Assembly (NCBI GenBank): GCA_016715625.1
Contig: JADJZU010000001.1
Location: 186,001-250,000 of the forward strand
DNA: 64,000 bases
From: Bacteroidota bacterium
GTDB taxonomy: Bacteria > Bacteroidota > Bacteroidia > Chitinophagales > LD1
Reading direction: 5' to 3'
In this document: piece by piece, positions 27,533-37,558 of the stretch
How positions within the stretch are numbered: position 1 is the first letter of the stretch
Layout of the letters: each line of letters opens with the position of its first letter
Program-made: the position numbers and the translations under genes
Notes under the pieces: generated by a model
Seen by the model: only the letters and a program-made list of their open reading frames with translations
What the model was told of the DNA's origin: nothing
The model's database searches: none

Positions 27533-30500
27533 TTACTTGCGTTGTTCCTTCTTTTTCTTCTTGTCCTTCTTCTTAATGAGCAATTCGCTTGGCTTATCAA
27601 ACTCCTTTCGGAACGAAATGCCCAACCCGGTCCGGTTATTGTTTCGCGAGTTGTAATAATCGTAATTGGTACGGTTGAAGGCTTTGGCGCGCCATACTCC
27701 GTCTTTGGTTAAAGCATATTCAATTTGAAAATCTCCGGTTGGTATTACACTCCGTGATGTGCTGCCCCCTTGCACCACCTGAGAATTTCCAAAATCAATA
27801 TTTCCGCCTGCGTTAATGGAAAGTCGATTGTTCAAAAACCTTTGCGACAATTCTAACTGTAACTCTCGTCTGATGTCGTTGGTGGCATTAGGATTAGCGG
27901 TAGTACCGCTGGTCTGGTCGTATTGGCGATAGTCAATATTGATATCGAGGTTATTGACATTGGCATAACCCAAGAGGCTCGACAAATAGTTGGATAACTG
28001 AGAGGAAACAAACTCGCTTACAGTATTAGCTGCGGTGCCTCCCAAATTGGTATTCGCCACCGCGTTGCCGAATGGCGACTGGGGCAGAAAACGATTCATC
28101 ACCAACAAACCAAACACCTGCTTATTCATTTCATTGTCGTTGGTTTTCAAGATAGCCAGTTTCTGCTCCACATAGCTTTTAATGGCCGGGTCGGGATCAA
28201 TAGCCCGTATATCAAAGCCGATGTTGGGTCTTTCCAGCACACCGGTCAACTTCAACGCTAATCGAGTGGGAACGCGGGTGCGTGCTGCAGCAGCCAATTG
28301 AGATTGTGTATTGCCGCTTTCTGAAATCAAATCGCTGATTAAATCGGTCATTGAAGTACGCACCTCATACACCGCATCCACATTTAACCCTGCTTTGTAA
28401 ATATCACCACCGAAATTGATAGTGCCACCTCGGGTAATTTCAAAACGTTTGTTGATGATATTCTGCAAAGTAAAAAGATAGCTCCCCCGCTCAATCTCGT
28501 AAGTTCCATACATACTGATATTGCCCACTTTCGGTATCTCAATTTTTAAGTTTCCACGCCCATAGGTGGTCAAAATATCGCCTGTTACTTGGTTGTCATG
28601 ATATCCATGCGCGCATCGGGGTCACATCAGATCTAATTGGAATGTACTCCATTTAGCTTGAGTTGATTTTGGGGGTGCGAGCAAGTGAATCTTGCCCATT
28701 ACTGAATTTGTAAAGAATATTTATTGGTTTCGTAACTGCGAATGGGTAATCGGCAGTAAAGAAACCCGGCTGAAGTCATAGCATAGGCTTTAATTACGGG
28801 TGAATTGAACGGCCCGTTGAATGATACACTGCCCTTCCCAAATACTACTCCATAGAAATAAGGGCTCAGTTTGTCGTTTGTGTTCAAAAACTGGGCGTCT
28901 TCTGATACGACACCACAAGCCAATTCCCATTTTTTGAATGAATCGTGATTGATACGACCGGAAGCGGTGAGCTGCTTATCGCGCACATCATAGGCGTTTA
29001 GATTACCAAAGTCGAATCCTTTGCTGTCAAGTTTTACACGCTGATTATTGATATGGTAGGTGGTATTGAGGAAAGAAACTGTTACTGTGTCGTTTACGAG
29101 CACTACATATCCGCCCAATAGAGGTTTACTCAATGTTCCATATACGTTCGCTTTCACTACCGCATTGCCACGCACATCCTTCACATACCGCTCAAAGAAT
29201 TTATAGTTCAGGAAATTGAGTCCCAGTTTTGGCGCATCCACATCAATATTGATTTCGGGCTTACCTGGTTCCAGCGAAATGTAACCGCGCGCCTCCAGAT
29301 AGTTGTTGATACTTTTTACAGAAGAATACACCAATAATTTTTTGCCACTTTCATCCAGCCTGCTTTCAATATTAATATCTCCAATCAACTGATTGCCCAG
29401 ATAAAACTCGTTCACTACAAAATCGGCAAATACTTTAGGCTTGTAAAAAACATCTTCCACGGTCAGCTTACCGTTTACGGTGCCAATAAGGTCGCGCATT
29501 TTGGTGGTAAAGATTCCCGTAAAATCTGAAATGCTGGTATTGTCAAGGGTGAGTTTTATGGATGTGGAGGTATCGTTTTTTAGATAACTATCGATGTATA
29601 TTTTCTGCTCGGCACTTCTGAATACCAATCCCTGTGATGTAATCTTTTTTCCTTGAACAAATATGGCATTGCCTGAATCAAAATGCCATTTATAATTAGC
29701 CAGTTTGATGTCGCTGGGCTCCAATCGAATCAGGGTTTTGTCTGTTTTGGGAGTAATAAATGCAGTAATATTTGCGTAGTTAAACTTACGTTTGTCGGCA
29801 ACCAACAAATCAAACCGAAAATCTTTGTTCGCAGTAGTTTGTGTAAGCATCTGCAGCGTATCAATCCATAGACTATCTCCATTATACACACGGTCTACAT
29901 TCATTTCAAAGTCAAAAAATCCGCTCTCGGCTATCGCTTCCAGGTCCATGCTTTTTGCCTTGAATTTCCCAAACTGAAAATCGGGGATGTAACCGGTGAG
30001 ATTTACGAATTGATTTTGTGTACTGAAATCGCCTTCAATGTGAGAATTGCGAATCAGTTTAAAATCAGGGTGAATGATGCGCGTAAAATCATTTGGTTCG
30101 AAAATTCGGATATCGAAATGAAAATCCTGATTAGCCAATGTTGCAGTGTCTACATAGTCGCGGGTAAACGTTTCTTTGGCAAATCGAACAAATGCCTTTG
30201 GCAAATCTTTATAGTTGAAATTACCATCTACCTCCCCTTCCAGAAAATCCGACTTGATTTCAAATAACTTTTTATTGCCCGGCAAAGATTTCACATCAAT
30301 AGAGGCATAGTTTACATACGACTCTATGGTGTCGCGAGTCAAAATCACATTGCTGAAATCTACACGCCCCAGAATTTCATCCACTTTTAAACCGGCAAAG
30401 TCAGACTTTATCTTTCCGGATATTCTGAAATCGTTCTTCAAAATATTCAAGGCTTTAAAGTTGATATACTTTACATCCGCATTGAACTTAAACTCCGGAA

Positions 30501-32319
30501 TCTCTTTAGACAAATCAACTCTACCGGTAAAATCCATTTTCAAATTATCGTCATTCAAATGCAAATCACCACTAAAGGACTTTTTAAGAACAAACCCGTT
30601 AATGTCAATGTCTTTATACTGATGATTAAGCAAGGTGATGGAAGAAACCTGCCCCTCTAATTCTGCACGTAAACTTTCCAGAGTAAGTCCACCGCCTTTA
30701 ATTTTTGTTTGTAGGGAAACGGTTCCGAAGTTCTTCTCATCATAAAAGTATTTGCCCAAGTCGAAACTATTCAAACTCAATTTTCCTTGATAAGCACTTT
30801 TATTGGTGACTTTATTGTAAGCAAAATTGACATCCGTAGTCGCACTTCCTATTTGAGTTTCCAGTTTACCATTACTCACAAAATCAGTAACAAACCCATC
30901 AAAAGTGCCGGAGTAGCGAATGAGGCCAAGCGTTGAAAGATTGGGGGGCAATTTTACAGGCGGATAGATTGACTTTACATCTTGTGCTGTAGTCGACAAT
31001 TTTTTAACGCGTACGTTCAGCGAAGTTTCAAAGATGTTGGGAAGTCCGCGGGTAGAAAAATCGCCTGCAAAAAATGTGTTAGCCGCTGTTCTAATTTCAA
31101 TATTTCGACCATCTATCTCGCTCACTGAGCCTTTAAAGCGGCCATTCACTCTAAATGTATTATGCTCGACTTTCTCCATTCCCTTCACAAAATAGCTTAG
31201 ATCTTTGAGCGAAAAACGAGAGTCTGTCAACCGAACATCCATTTTTACTCCATCCAAAAACTTCTTGAACTCGCGAAAGTGACTGTATTTCAGTGAAAGA
31301 AAATTACCTATCTCGCTATGGGGGGTTTTGATGTGAAGTTGATTCAGTGTTATATCCTGAACACTCACTCGTGCTAAAGCCGAAAGTTCTTTCAACTCCA
31401 GTCCGCTTCTATCGCGAGCAGTTAGCGACTTTACATCGGCAAATATGGTATCGTCTACAATAGAACCTGCCGATGTAAGCAGGTTTATATTAGCAATATC
31501 CAGATGCTTAAAGTCAATTCCTTCAGGCTTTATAGAATCTACATTCCTATCGTTCAAACTAAAATGAGCATTAAGCAAGGCAAATTTTCTCCACTCCACT
31601 TTCAATACATCTTTGAGAAAGTGGACTTCAGTAAGCGAATCTTCCTGCTTTTTTGCACCGCGCTTCAGCAAATTAATGTTTACATCGGCTCCGCTGATAA
31701 CTGCGGATTTCACTGCAATAAGTTTATTTGGCAGGTCTAGCTTCTCCAAATCAAAAATGCAGCTTGGGACCCATACACGCAGGTCCAGGTTTGTTTTCTT
31801 GTCTAAATATTGAAAGTCTGTTTGCGTCAATTGAACCGTTTTTAAATCAATCTTCCATTTGAAAGGAGACGAAGCAGTATCCTTTGCTGCACTGGATTTA
31901 AAAACACGGAACAACTGCGCAATATTGGTTCCTAAAGAATCCCGTTTCAAGTGCACCTTTGATGCATTCAGATTTATCTCCTGAATATTTATCGTTCTAT
32001 CAAAGAGCGCAACCGTTTTAAAATCTACATTTAATTCCTGGGCATAAATGAGTGTGTCGTGCTCCAAATCTTCCATGTAAAAACCCACCAAATCAATTTC
32101 ATCAAAAAATACAACGCGGACTTTTTCGATAGAAATTTTTGCGTTTAACTTCTCCGATAAAAAAGAAGTGGCTTTCTGTGCCAGATAAGTTTATGCAGAT
32201 GGGTAGCGCAAAGACAACAACAATCCACCTGCCAATAGCAGTAAGAGGAGTATAATAAGAAGAACTGTTCTGAAAATGGGTCTAGCCAAACGCGCTGAAA
32301 TTTGTAAAACTATCGACAC
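27533..32319 (-). CDS. tamB: TamB/DUF490 translocation and assembly module protein, with an in-frame stop and an indel patch
   Basis: A very long AsmA/TamB-type protein, about 1,590 residues, bridging inner and outer membranes for lipid transport or outer membrane assembly. Main frame 28699-32091 shows repeated beta-strand segments (NINLLTSAGSIVDDTIFADV, VNFAYNKVTNKSAYQGKL). The C-terminal DUF490 domain is 27533-28573 (GRGNLKIEIPKVGNISMYGTY, GLGISFRKEFDKPSELLIKKK). The N-terminal anchor (RTVLLIILLLLLLAGG) lies upstream in the same frame but behind a TAA at 32191-32193 (after LRYPSA). The patch 28575-28720 needs at least four base changes to join the two frames. The start is uncertain: GTG 32319 or TTG 32289. 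Divergent from tsaD, as usual in Bacteroidota. Because the rest of the protein is well kept, error is likelier than decay. Confidence 0.8.
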
Positions 32320-32391
32320 ATATATAATGTAAACTACGACACCCGATTAGGATAACGAAAATGCTTTTAAATATTTTTTGATTTTTACACC

Positions 32392-33393
32392 ATGTCTGTC
32401 ACCATTCTTGCTATTGAATCTTCCTGCGATGATACTTCGGCTGCCGTTTGCAAAGATGCCAAAATTCTATCCAACATAATGGCCGGACAACTCATTCACT
32501 CTGCTTGGGGAGGCGTGGTCCCAGAACTTGCATCGCGCGAGCATCAAAAGAGTATAGTACCGGTGGTGGATGCAGCATTACAAGCGGCCAAGATTTCGAA
32601 GTACGATATTCATGCTATTGCTTTTACTAGAGGACCCGGGCTTATTGGTTCTTTGTTGGTTGGAGTCAGTTTTGCCAAAGCAATGGCACTTGCGCTGAAT
32701 GTACCGCTCATTGAAGTAAACCACATGCAGGCCCATATTTTATCGCACTTTATAGATAATCAACCTTCATTCCCTTTTTTATGCCTCACGGTTTCGGGGG
32801 GACACACGCAAATCGTTCTGGTCAAAGATTATTCAGAAATGGAAGTAATAGGTGAAACGCTGGATGATGCTGCCGGTGAGGCTTTTGACAAAACAGCCAA
32901 GTTACTTGGCCTTCCTTATCCCGGTGGCCCACTCATTGATCAATACGCCAAATTGGGAGATAAAAATCGATTCCAGTTTCCGGAACCTAAAGCCGGGGAT
33001 TACAATTTTTCGTTTAGCGGCTTAAAGACTTCTGTGCTTTATTTTCTGCAAAAAGAAAAGAAGCTAAACCCCGAGTTTGTGGAGCAGAACAGGAATGATT
33101 TGTGTGCGTCTATCCAGAAAAACATTATAGACATACTGCTCAAAAAGTTATCGAAAGCAGCGGTGAACTTAGGTGTGCAGGAAATTGCATTGGCGGGTGG
33201 GGTATCTGCCAACAGCGAATTGCGAGTACGATTTCAGCAATTAGGACTCGACCACGGATGGAAAACGCACATTCCCAAAGTGGAGTATTGCACCGATAAT
33301 GCAGCCATGATAGGCATTACTGCTTACTATAAATTTTTGAAACAGGATTTTACCACACAGGAGACGGAGCCGCTGGCCCGCTACAGTCTTTAA
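32392..33393 (+). CDS. tsaD: tRNA N6-adenosine threonylcarbamoyltransferase
   Basis: A 333-residue ASKHA-fold enzyme that transfers threonylcarbamoyl from TC-AMP to A37 of ANN-decoding tRNAs, with TsaB and TsaE. Visible hallmarks are AIESSCDDTSAAV at the start, RGPGLIGSLLVG, the iron/zinc site HMQAH (residues about 111-115), VSGGHTQIVLV, GEAFDKTAKLLGLPYPGGP, FSFSGLKTSV, LAGGVSANSELR and CTDNAAMIG with the last metal-binding Asp. Length and motifs are standard and the frame is intact. It is divergent from tamB and ends one base before the convergent glmM stop. Confidence 0.98.
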   Translation: MSVTILAIESSCDDTSAAVCKDAKILSNIMAGQLIHSAWGGVVPELASREHQKSIVPVVDAALQAAKISKYDIHAIAFTRGPGLIGSLLVGVSFAKAMALALNVPLIEVNHMQAHILSHFIDNQPSFPFLCLTVSGGHTQIVLVKDYSEMEVIGETLDDAAGEAFDKTAKLLGLPYPGGPLIDQYAKLGDKNRFQFPEPKAGDYNFSFSGLKTSVLYFLQKEKKLNPEFVEQNRNDLCASIQKNIIDILLKKLSKAAVNLGVQEIALAGGVSANSELRVRFQQLGLDHGWKTHIPKVEYCTDNAAMIGITAYYKFLKQDFTTQETEPLARYSL

Positions 33394-34782
33394 CTATGCT
33401 TTTTTCACAAAGGTTCTCAAATCGCTCATGATTTGATTGCTGATATTATCGGCTGTGGTTTCGCTGTTGCTCTCGGCATAAATTCGCACGATAGGCTCTG
33501 TGTTGCTTCTGCGTAAATGAACCCAGTCTTTATCAAATTCAATCTTAATGCCGTCAATTGTATTTACAGGGTACTTGCTGTACTTATTCTCCAAATCCTC
33601 GAACAGTTTTTCAACGTTGACAGAAAGATCTAAATCAATTTTCTTTTTAGCGATATAGTAATTGGGATAAGTAGCGCGCAACTGCGTTGCATTCATACCA
33701 CTTTTGGCCAGATGTGTCAGAAATAATGCAATACCCACCATGGCATCGCGACCGTAATGAAGCTCCGGATAGATAATACCTCCGTTTCCTTCACCGCCTA
33801 TCACAGCCTTCACTTCTTTCATCTTCTCCACCACATTCACTTCTCCTACAGCGGATGCGAAATATTCCTGGCCATGCTTTTCTGTCACATCTCTTAATGC
33901 ACGAGTAGAAGATAAATTAGACACGGAAGCCCCTTTCTTCTTCCCCAAAATGTAATCGGCTACTGCCACCAGCGTATACTCCTCGCCAAACATATTTCCA
34001 TCATCACACACCAGTGCCAAACGATCTACATCAGGGTCTACGCATATTCCTAAGTCAACGTTGTATTTTTTTACGGTATTAGCCAGCTCAGTAAGATTTT
34101 CGGGGAGTGGCTCCGGATTATGCGGAAACAAACCGGTGGGCTCTGTGTAGAGTTCCAGAATATTTTCAACGCCCAGCGCACGAAGTAACTTAGGAATAGC
34201 TATGCCCCCGGAGGAGTTGACACAATCTATAGCCACTTTATAATTCTTGGCTTTAATAGCTGCTACATCTACCAGTTTTAGCTTTAGAATCTTTTCGATG
34301 TGGCGATCAATATAAGTATCGTCTTGCGTATAAGAACCTAAAGAGTTGACATCCTCAAATTCAATCACTCTATCTTCTGCTATACGCAGCACTTCTTCCC
34401 CGGCCTTGGCCGATATAAATTCACCATGGCTATTCAACAACTTCAAAGCATTCCACTGCTTGGGGTTGTGCGAAGCAGTAATGATAATTCCACCACCGGC
34501 TTTCTCTTCATGCACAGCAATTTCAACCGTGGGTGTTGTGCTCAGGCCCAGGTCCACCACATCAATACCAATGGATTGCAAAGATCCAACCACTATGTTA
34601 TTGACCATGGTTCCGCTTACTCGAGCATCGCGACCAATCACTATTTTCCGGTTGCCTTCCTGCTCCTTAATCCAGGTGCCAAAGGCAAGCGTAAACTTCA
34701 TTATATCAGTGGGTGTAAGGTTGGCGCCCGGAAAACCACCAATGGTGCCGCGGATTCCGGAAATAGATTTAATTAGTGACAA
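33394..34782 (-). CDS. glmM: Phosphoglucosamine mutase
   Basis: A 462-residue alpha-D-phosphohexomutase that converts glucosamine-6-P to glucosamine-1-P for peptidoglycan and LPS precursors. Motifs in order: N-terminal SISGIRGTIGGFPG; the phosphoserine active site GGIIITASHNPKQWN near residue 100; the metal loop DPDVDRLAL; the sugar-binding loop GGEGNGGIIYPELHYGRD; and the phosphate loop LRRSNTEPIVRIYAE. Bacteroidota annotations name this form GlmM, but the same family includes phosphomannomutases and a dual role is possible. Divergent from a methyltransferase gene with a 64-bp spacer. Frame intact. Confidence 0.92.
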   Translation of the reverse strand: MSLIKSISGIRGTIGGFPGANLTPTDIMKFTLAFGTWIKEQEGNRKIVIGRDARVSGTMVNNIVVGSLQSIGIDVVDLGLSTTPTVEIAVHEEKAGGGIIITASHNPKQWNALKLLNSHGEFISAKAGEEVLRIAEDRVIEFEDVNSLGSYTQDDTYIDRHIEKILKLKLVDVAAIKAKNYKVAIDCVNSSGGIAIPKLLRALGVENILELYTEPTGLFPHNPEPLPENLTELANTVKKYNVDLGICVDPDVDRLALVCDDGNMFGEEYTLVAVADYILGKKKGASVSNLSSTRALRDVTEKHGQEYFASAVGEVNVVEKMKEVKAVIGGEGNGGIIYPELHYGRDAMVGIALFLTHLAKSGMNATQLRATYPNYYIAKKKIDLDLSVNVEKLFEDLENKYSKYPVNTIDGIKIEFDKDWVHLRRSNTEPIVRIYAESNSETTADNISNQIMSDLRTFVKKA

Positions 34783-34846
34783 GAGGCTTATTTTTTGAGG
34801 ACGCGAAACTAAAAATTTAGGTTATTTGCCCAACAGTTAATATTCT

Positions 34847-35581
34847 ATGTCTGATAAATCGTGGTTCGAAGATTGGTTTAATTCTCCTTTCTATCACATC
34901 CTTTATGCCAACCGAAGCGAAGCGGAGGCCGAATTGTTTATTGAAAAAATCGTTTCGTATTTGAACATTAGAGCTGGGAAAAAGGTGATTGATATTGCCT
35001 GCGGCAAAGGGCGCCACGCAAAAACAATGGCCAAACTTGGGCTGGATGTAACCGGAATAGACCTTTCGCCTAATAGTATACGTGAAGCGAGTATGTCCGC
35101 TTGTGAAAACCTGCGGTTTGCTGTGTGGGATATGCGTAAAACTTATCGTGCAGATTCCTTTGATGTAGTATTTAACCTGTTCAGCAGTTTTGGTTATTTC
35201 AAAGAAGACAAACAGGACCTTGCGTGCATGCAGGCATTTGCCGATAATCTGAAAAAGGGTGGTTTATTGGTTTTTGACTATCTGAACACGGAGTGGGCTG
35301 TTAAAAACATGAAGCCACGCGAAATTATTCCGAGAGGAGAGATTCAATTTCACATTGAGAAAAAACTAGAGGACGGATTTATAAAAAAGAAAATTGATTT
35401 TCTGGCGAATGGAGAGAACTACAGTTTTCAGGAAGAACTCAAAGTCATGAATGCCTACAAACTGAAGAGCATGCTACAGGAAAGTGGATTTACTATATTA
35501 CATTTATTTGGCGATTATCAGCTGCAGCCTTTTGAAAGTGGCACATCGCCACGATTAATCATAGTAGCGCAAAAACAATGA
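34847..35581 (+). CDS. Class I SAM-dependent methyltransferase
   Basis: A 244-residue Rossmann-fold methyltransferase. The SAM-binding motif I is KKVIDIACGKGRHAKTMAK, motif II LDVTGIDLSPNSIREA, and a motif-IV-like stretch is SFDVVFNLFSSFGYF, as in the Tam/SmtA-like group. The substrate is not predictable from sequence. It begins with MSDKSWFEDWFNSPFYHILYANR, a start seen in many Bacteroidota homologues. The last codon overlaps the start of the PAP2 gene by four bases (ATGA), so the two are translationally coupled. A lipid or small-molecule substrate is possible given the partner, but that is inference. Confidence 0.85.
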   Translation: MSDKSWFEDWFNSPFYHILYANRSEAEAELFIEKIVSYLNIRAGKKVIDIACGKGRHAKTMAKLGLDVTGIDLSPNSIREASMSACENLRFAVWDMRKTYRADSFDVVFNLFSSFGYFKEDKQDLACMQAFADNLKKGGLLVFDYLNTEWAVKNMKPREIIPRGEIQFHIEKKLEDGFIKKKIDFLANGENYSFQEELKVMNAYKLKSMLQESGFTILHLFGDYQLQPFESGTSPRLIIVAQKQ

Positions 35582-36132
35582 CACTTCAAGAACTGGATTA
35601 TTTCTTGTTTCAATTGATTAACCAGCAACTGGCGAACATTGCGCTGGATATCATTTGCCCGGTGGCGCGCGAAAGGCTAATCTGGTTTCCCATTTATGTG
35701 CTTGTTGCATTTTTTCTATACAAGCGGTATGGTAAACAGGCCATCTGGATTGGAGCATTGGCGGTGATAACCATTCTATTGAGCGACCAAATAAGTGCCA
35801 GCCTCATAAAACCTTATTTTCATCGCCTGCGGCCTTGTAATAATCCGGAAATTAAACAGCAGGTAAGGTTATTGGTAGATACTTGCGGAAGTGGCTACAG
35901 CTTTGTTTCCTCGCATGCTACAAACCATTTCGCGCTGGCTGTCTTTTTAAGTTTTGTGACTGTGGAGAAAAAGAAGTGGCTCCCTATTCTCTTTGTATGG
36001 GCATCTTTTATTGCGTTTTCGCAAGTATATGTTGGGCTGCACTTTCCTGCTGATGTGGTTGTAGGTGCTTTACTAGGAATGGCGATTGGTCTTTTGACCG
36101 GTTTCATTGCCTACCGACTGGTTAATCGTTAA
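35578..36132 (+). CDS. PAP2-family membrane phosphatase
   Basis: A 184-residue integral membrane phosphatase with five or six helices. The three-part PAP2 signature is present: KPYFHRLRPC (KxxxxxxRP), SFVSSHATNHFALAV (the central PSGH-type motif with the catalytic His) and SQVYVGLHFPADVVVG (SRxxxGxHxxxD with the nucleophilic His). Members dephosphorylate undecaprenyl pyrophosphate, phosphatidic acid or phosphatidylglycerol phosphate in the membrane; which one applies here is unknown. The gene overlaps the upstream methyltransferase by four bases and its 3' end overlaps the convergent alpha-oxoamine-synthase-like gene by 11 bases. Confidence 0.9.
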   Translation: MTLQELDYFLFQLINQQLANIALDIICPVARERLIWFPIYVLVAFFLYKRYGKQAIWIGALAVITILLSDQISASLIKPYFHRLRPCNNPEIKQQVRLLVDTCGSGYSFVSSHATNHFALAVFLSFVTVEKKKWLPILFVWASFIAFSQVYVGLHFPADVVVGALLGMAIGLLTGFIAYRLVNR

Positions 36133-37432
36133 TCCTTAGATGCTGTTTACTTTTATCCTCCGTTTGTGCACTTTTGGCGTTCGGATGAATCATGTAGAAC
36201 GCATCATAAATTTCTTCTAGGCTGTAGTTTTCTTCTTTCAGAATGATAGGGAGCCCTTCGGCAATCACTTCCATTAAGCCTTTAATATCTTCATAAGACT
36301 GGTGGCGGGTAATGGTAATCCGCAATCCGCTGTTCTTGGCAGGTACTGCCGGAAAGGCAGCCAAATGACAGTAGTAGCCATGATCCATTACATACTTGCA
36401 CATTTTATATCCTACTTCTCCCTTGCCGGTGGCTACAAAAAAGATAGGCGTCAATTCTGTGTTCACAATTGGAATTGACATTGATTTTGCAAGCCCTACA
36501 AAGTATCCCATGCGCTGTTCCAATTCATCTTGTAAAACCTGTATCTCATCGCTCAAATGAATTTTTGCGCTGGCAATACTAGCGCCCAGCACAGCCGGTT
36601 GCAGCGGACCGCTGAACAGGAAAGAACTGCCACAGTTTTTAACAAGTTGCAATTGCTCTTTATCATTAAACACCAACACACCTCCGCAATTCGCAAAACT
36701 TTTGGCCAGGGATGTAGCCAATAACATACGTGGGTGATGTTTCATTTCGCGTAGCACATAACCGCGGCCATGCTTTCCGGTCCAGCCCATGCCATGGGCA
36801 TCATCGATGTATAAGTGAAACTGCTCATACTTATTCAAAAAATAATCGAGCTGCTTCATCGGTGCGGCATCACCAAAAATGGAGTAAATGCCATCTGCCA
36901 TGTACCAAACCTTCTCATACTCGTTTCGCAAAATCTGAATTCTGGTTTCCAGATGATCCATGTGGCTGTGACGGAGCGTTTCAATATAGGTGCCATTCGC
37001 TTTTGCCAATTGCGATGCGTTTTTAACGCTATTGTGTACCTGATGGTCTAGGATTATGGCATCTCTTTCATCGACCAAAATAGGCAGTGTGGAAATGTGA
37101 CCCAAACTAGTTGTAGGAGCCAATAGTGCCGGCTTTTCAAAAATTTCGGATAGCAGGTATTCCAATTCGTCATATTGACCAAGTGAGATACACGAACGCG
37201 CACATGAAAGTTGCGTTCCATATCTGCGTACCGCATCCACTGCTGCTTCTATTAACCTTTCGTCTTTTTCTAACCCGAGATAATTGCAGGAGCCAAAGTT
37301 GAGATACTCGCGTCCGTTCATGGTCACTATCCGGCCATCCAACGTTTCATCTTGCGTGCTTAAATGAACAATACCTAGCTCCACACTGCGGTTGATGACT
37401 TTATTGATAAGCGTAGTAAACTCCTTTTTCAT
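36122..37432 (-). CDS. PLP-dependent acyltransferase/aminotransferase of the alpha-oxoamine synthase type
   Basis: A 436-residue fold-type I PLP enzyme. It resembles 8-amino-7-oxononanoate synthase, glycine C-acetyltransferase and serine palmitoyltransferase: EYLNFGSCNYLGL near the start, the DDAHGMGWTGKHGRGY motif with the PLP-ring Asp, and TSLAKSFANCGG with the Schiff-base lysine. The substrate-side regions deviate from textbook KBL/BioF, and the C-terminus has a 30-40 residue polar extension (SAQTEDKSKQHLRIND). Such enzymes condense an amino acid with an acyl-thioester and release CO2. In Bacteroidota a sphingolipid-related role is plausible, but no sphingolipid gene lies alongside. Start ATG at 37432; the frame is intact. 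Confidence 0.8.
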   Translation of the reverse strand: MKKEFTTLINKVINRSVELGIVHLSTQDETLDGRIVTMNGREYLNFGSCNYLGLEKDERLIEAAVDAVRRYGTQLSCARSCISLGQYDELEYLLSEIFEKPALLAPTTSLGHISTLPILVDERDAIILDHQVHNSVKNASQLAKANGTYIETLRHSHMDHLETRIQILRNEYEKVWYMADGIYSIFGDAAPMKQLDYFLNKYEQFHLYIDDAHGMGWTGKHGRGYVLREMKHHPRMLLATSLAKSFANCGGVLVFNDKEQLQLVKNCGSSFLFSGPLQPAVLGASIASAKIHLSDEIQVLQDELEQRMGYFVGLAKSMSIPIVNTELTPIFFVATGKGEVGYKMCKYVMDHGYYCHLAAFPAVPAKNSGLRITITRHQSYEDIKGLMEVIAEGLPIILKEENYSLEEIYDAFYMIHPNAKSAQTEDKSKQHLRIND

Positions 37433-37558
37433 AACTTTTACGAAATAATACTAATATAGAGTTCGAATAAAAGGAGTTATCCATAATAGGCCGTTCAAAT
37501 ACCCTAAATAGTACAAACAGAGGCTTCATCGGCCCACAGGAACCCCCACTCAACCACT

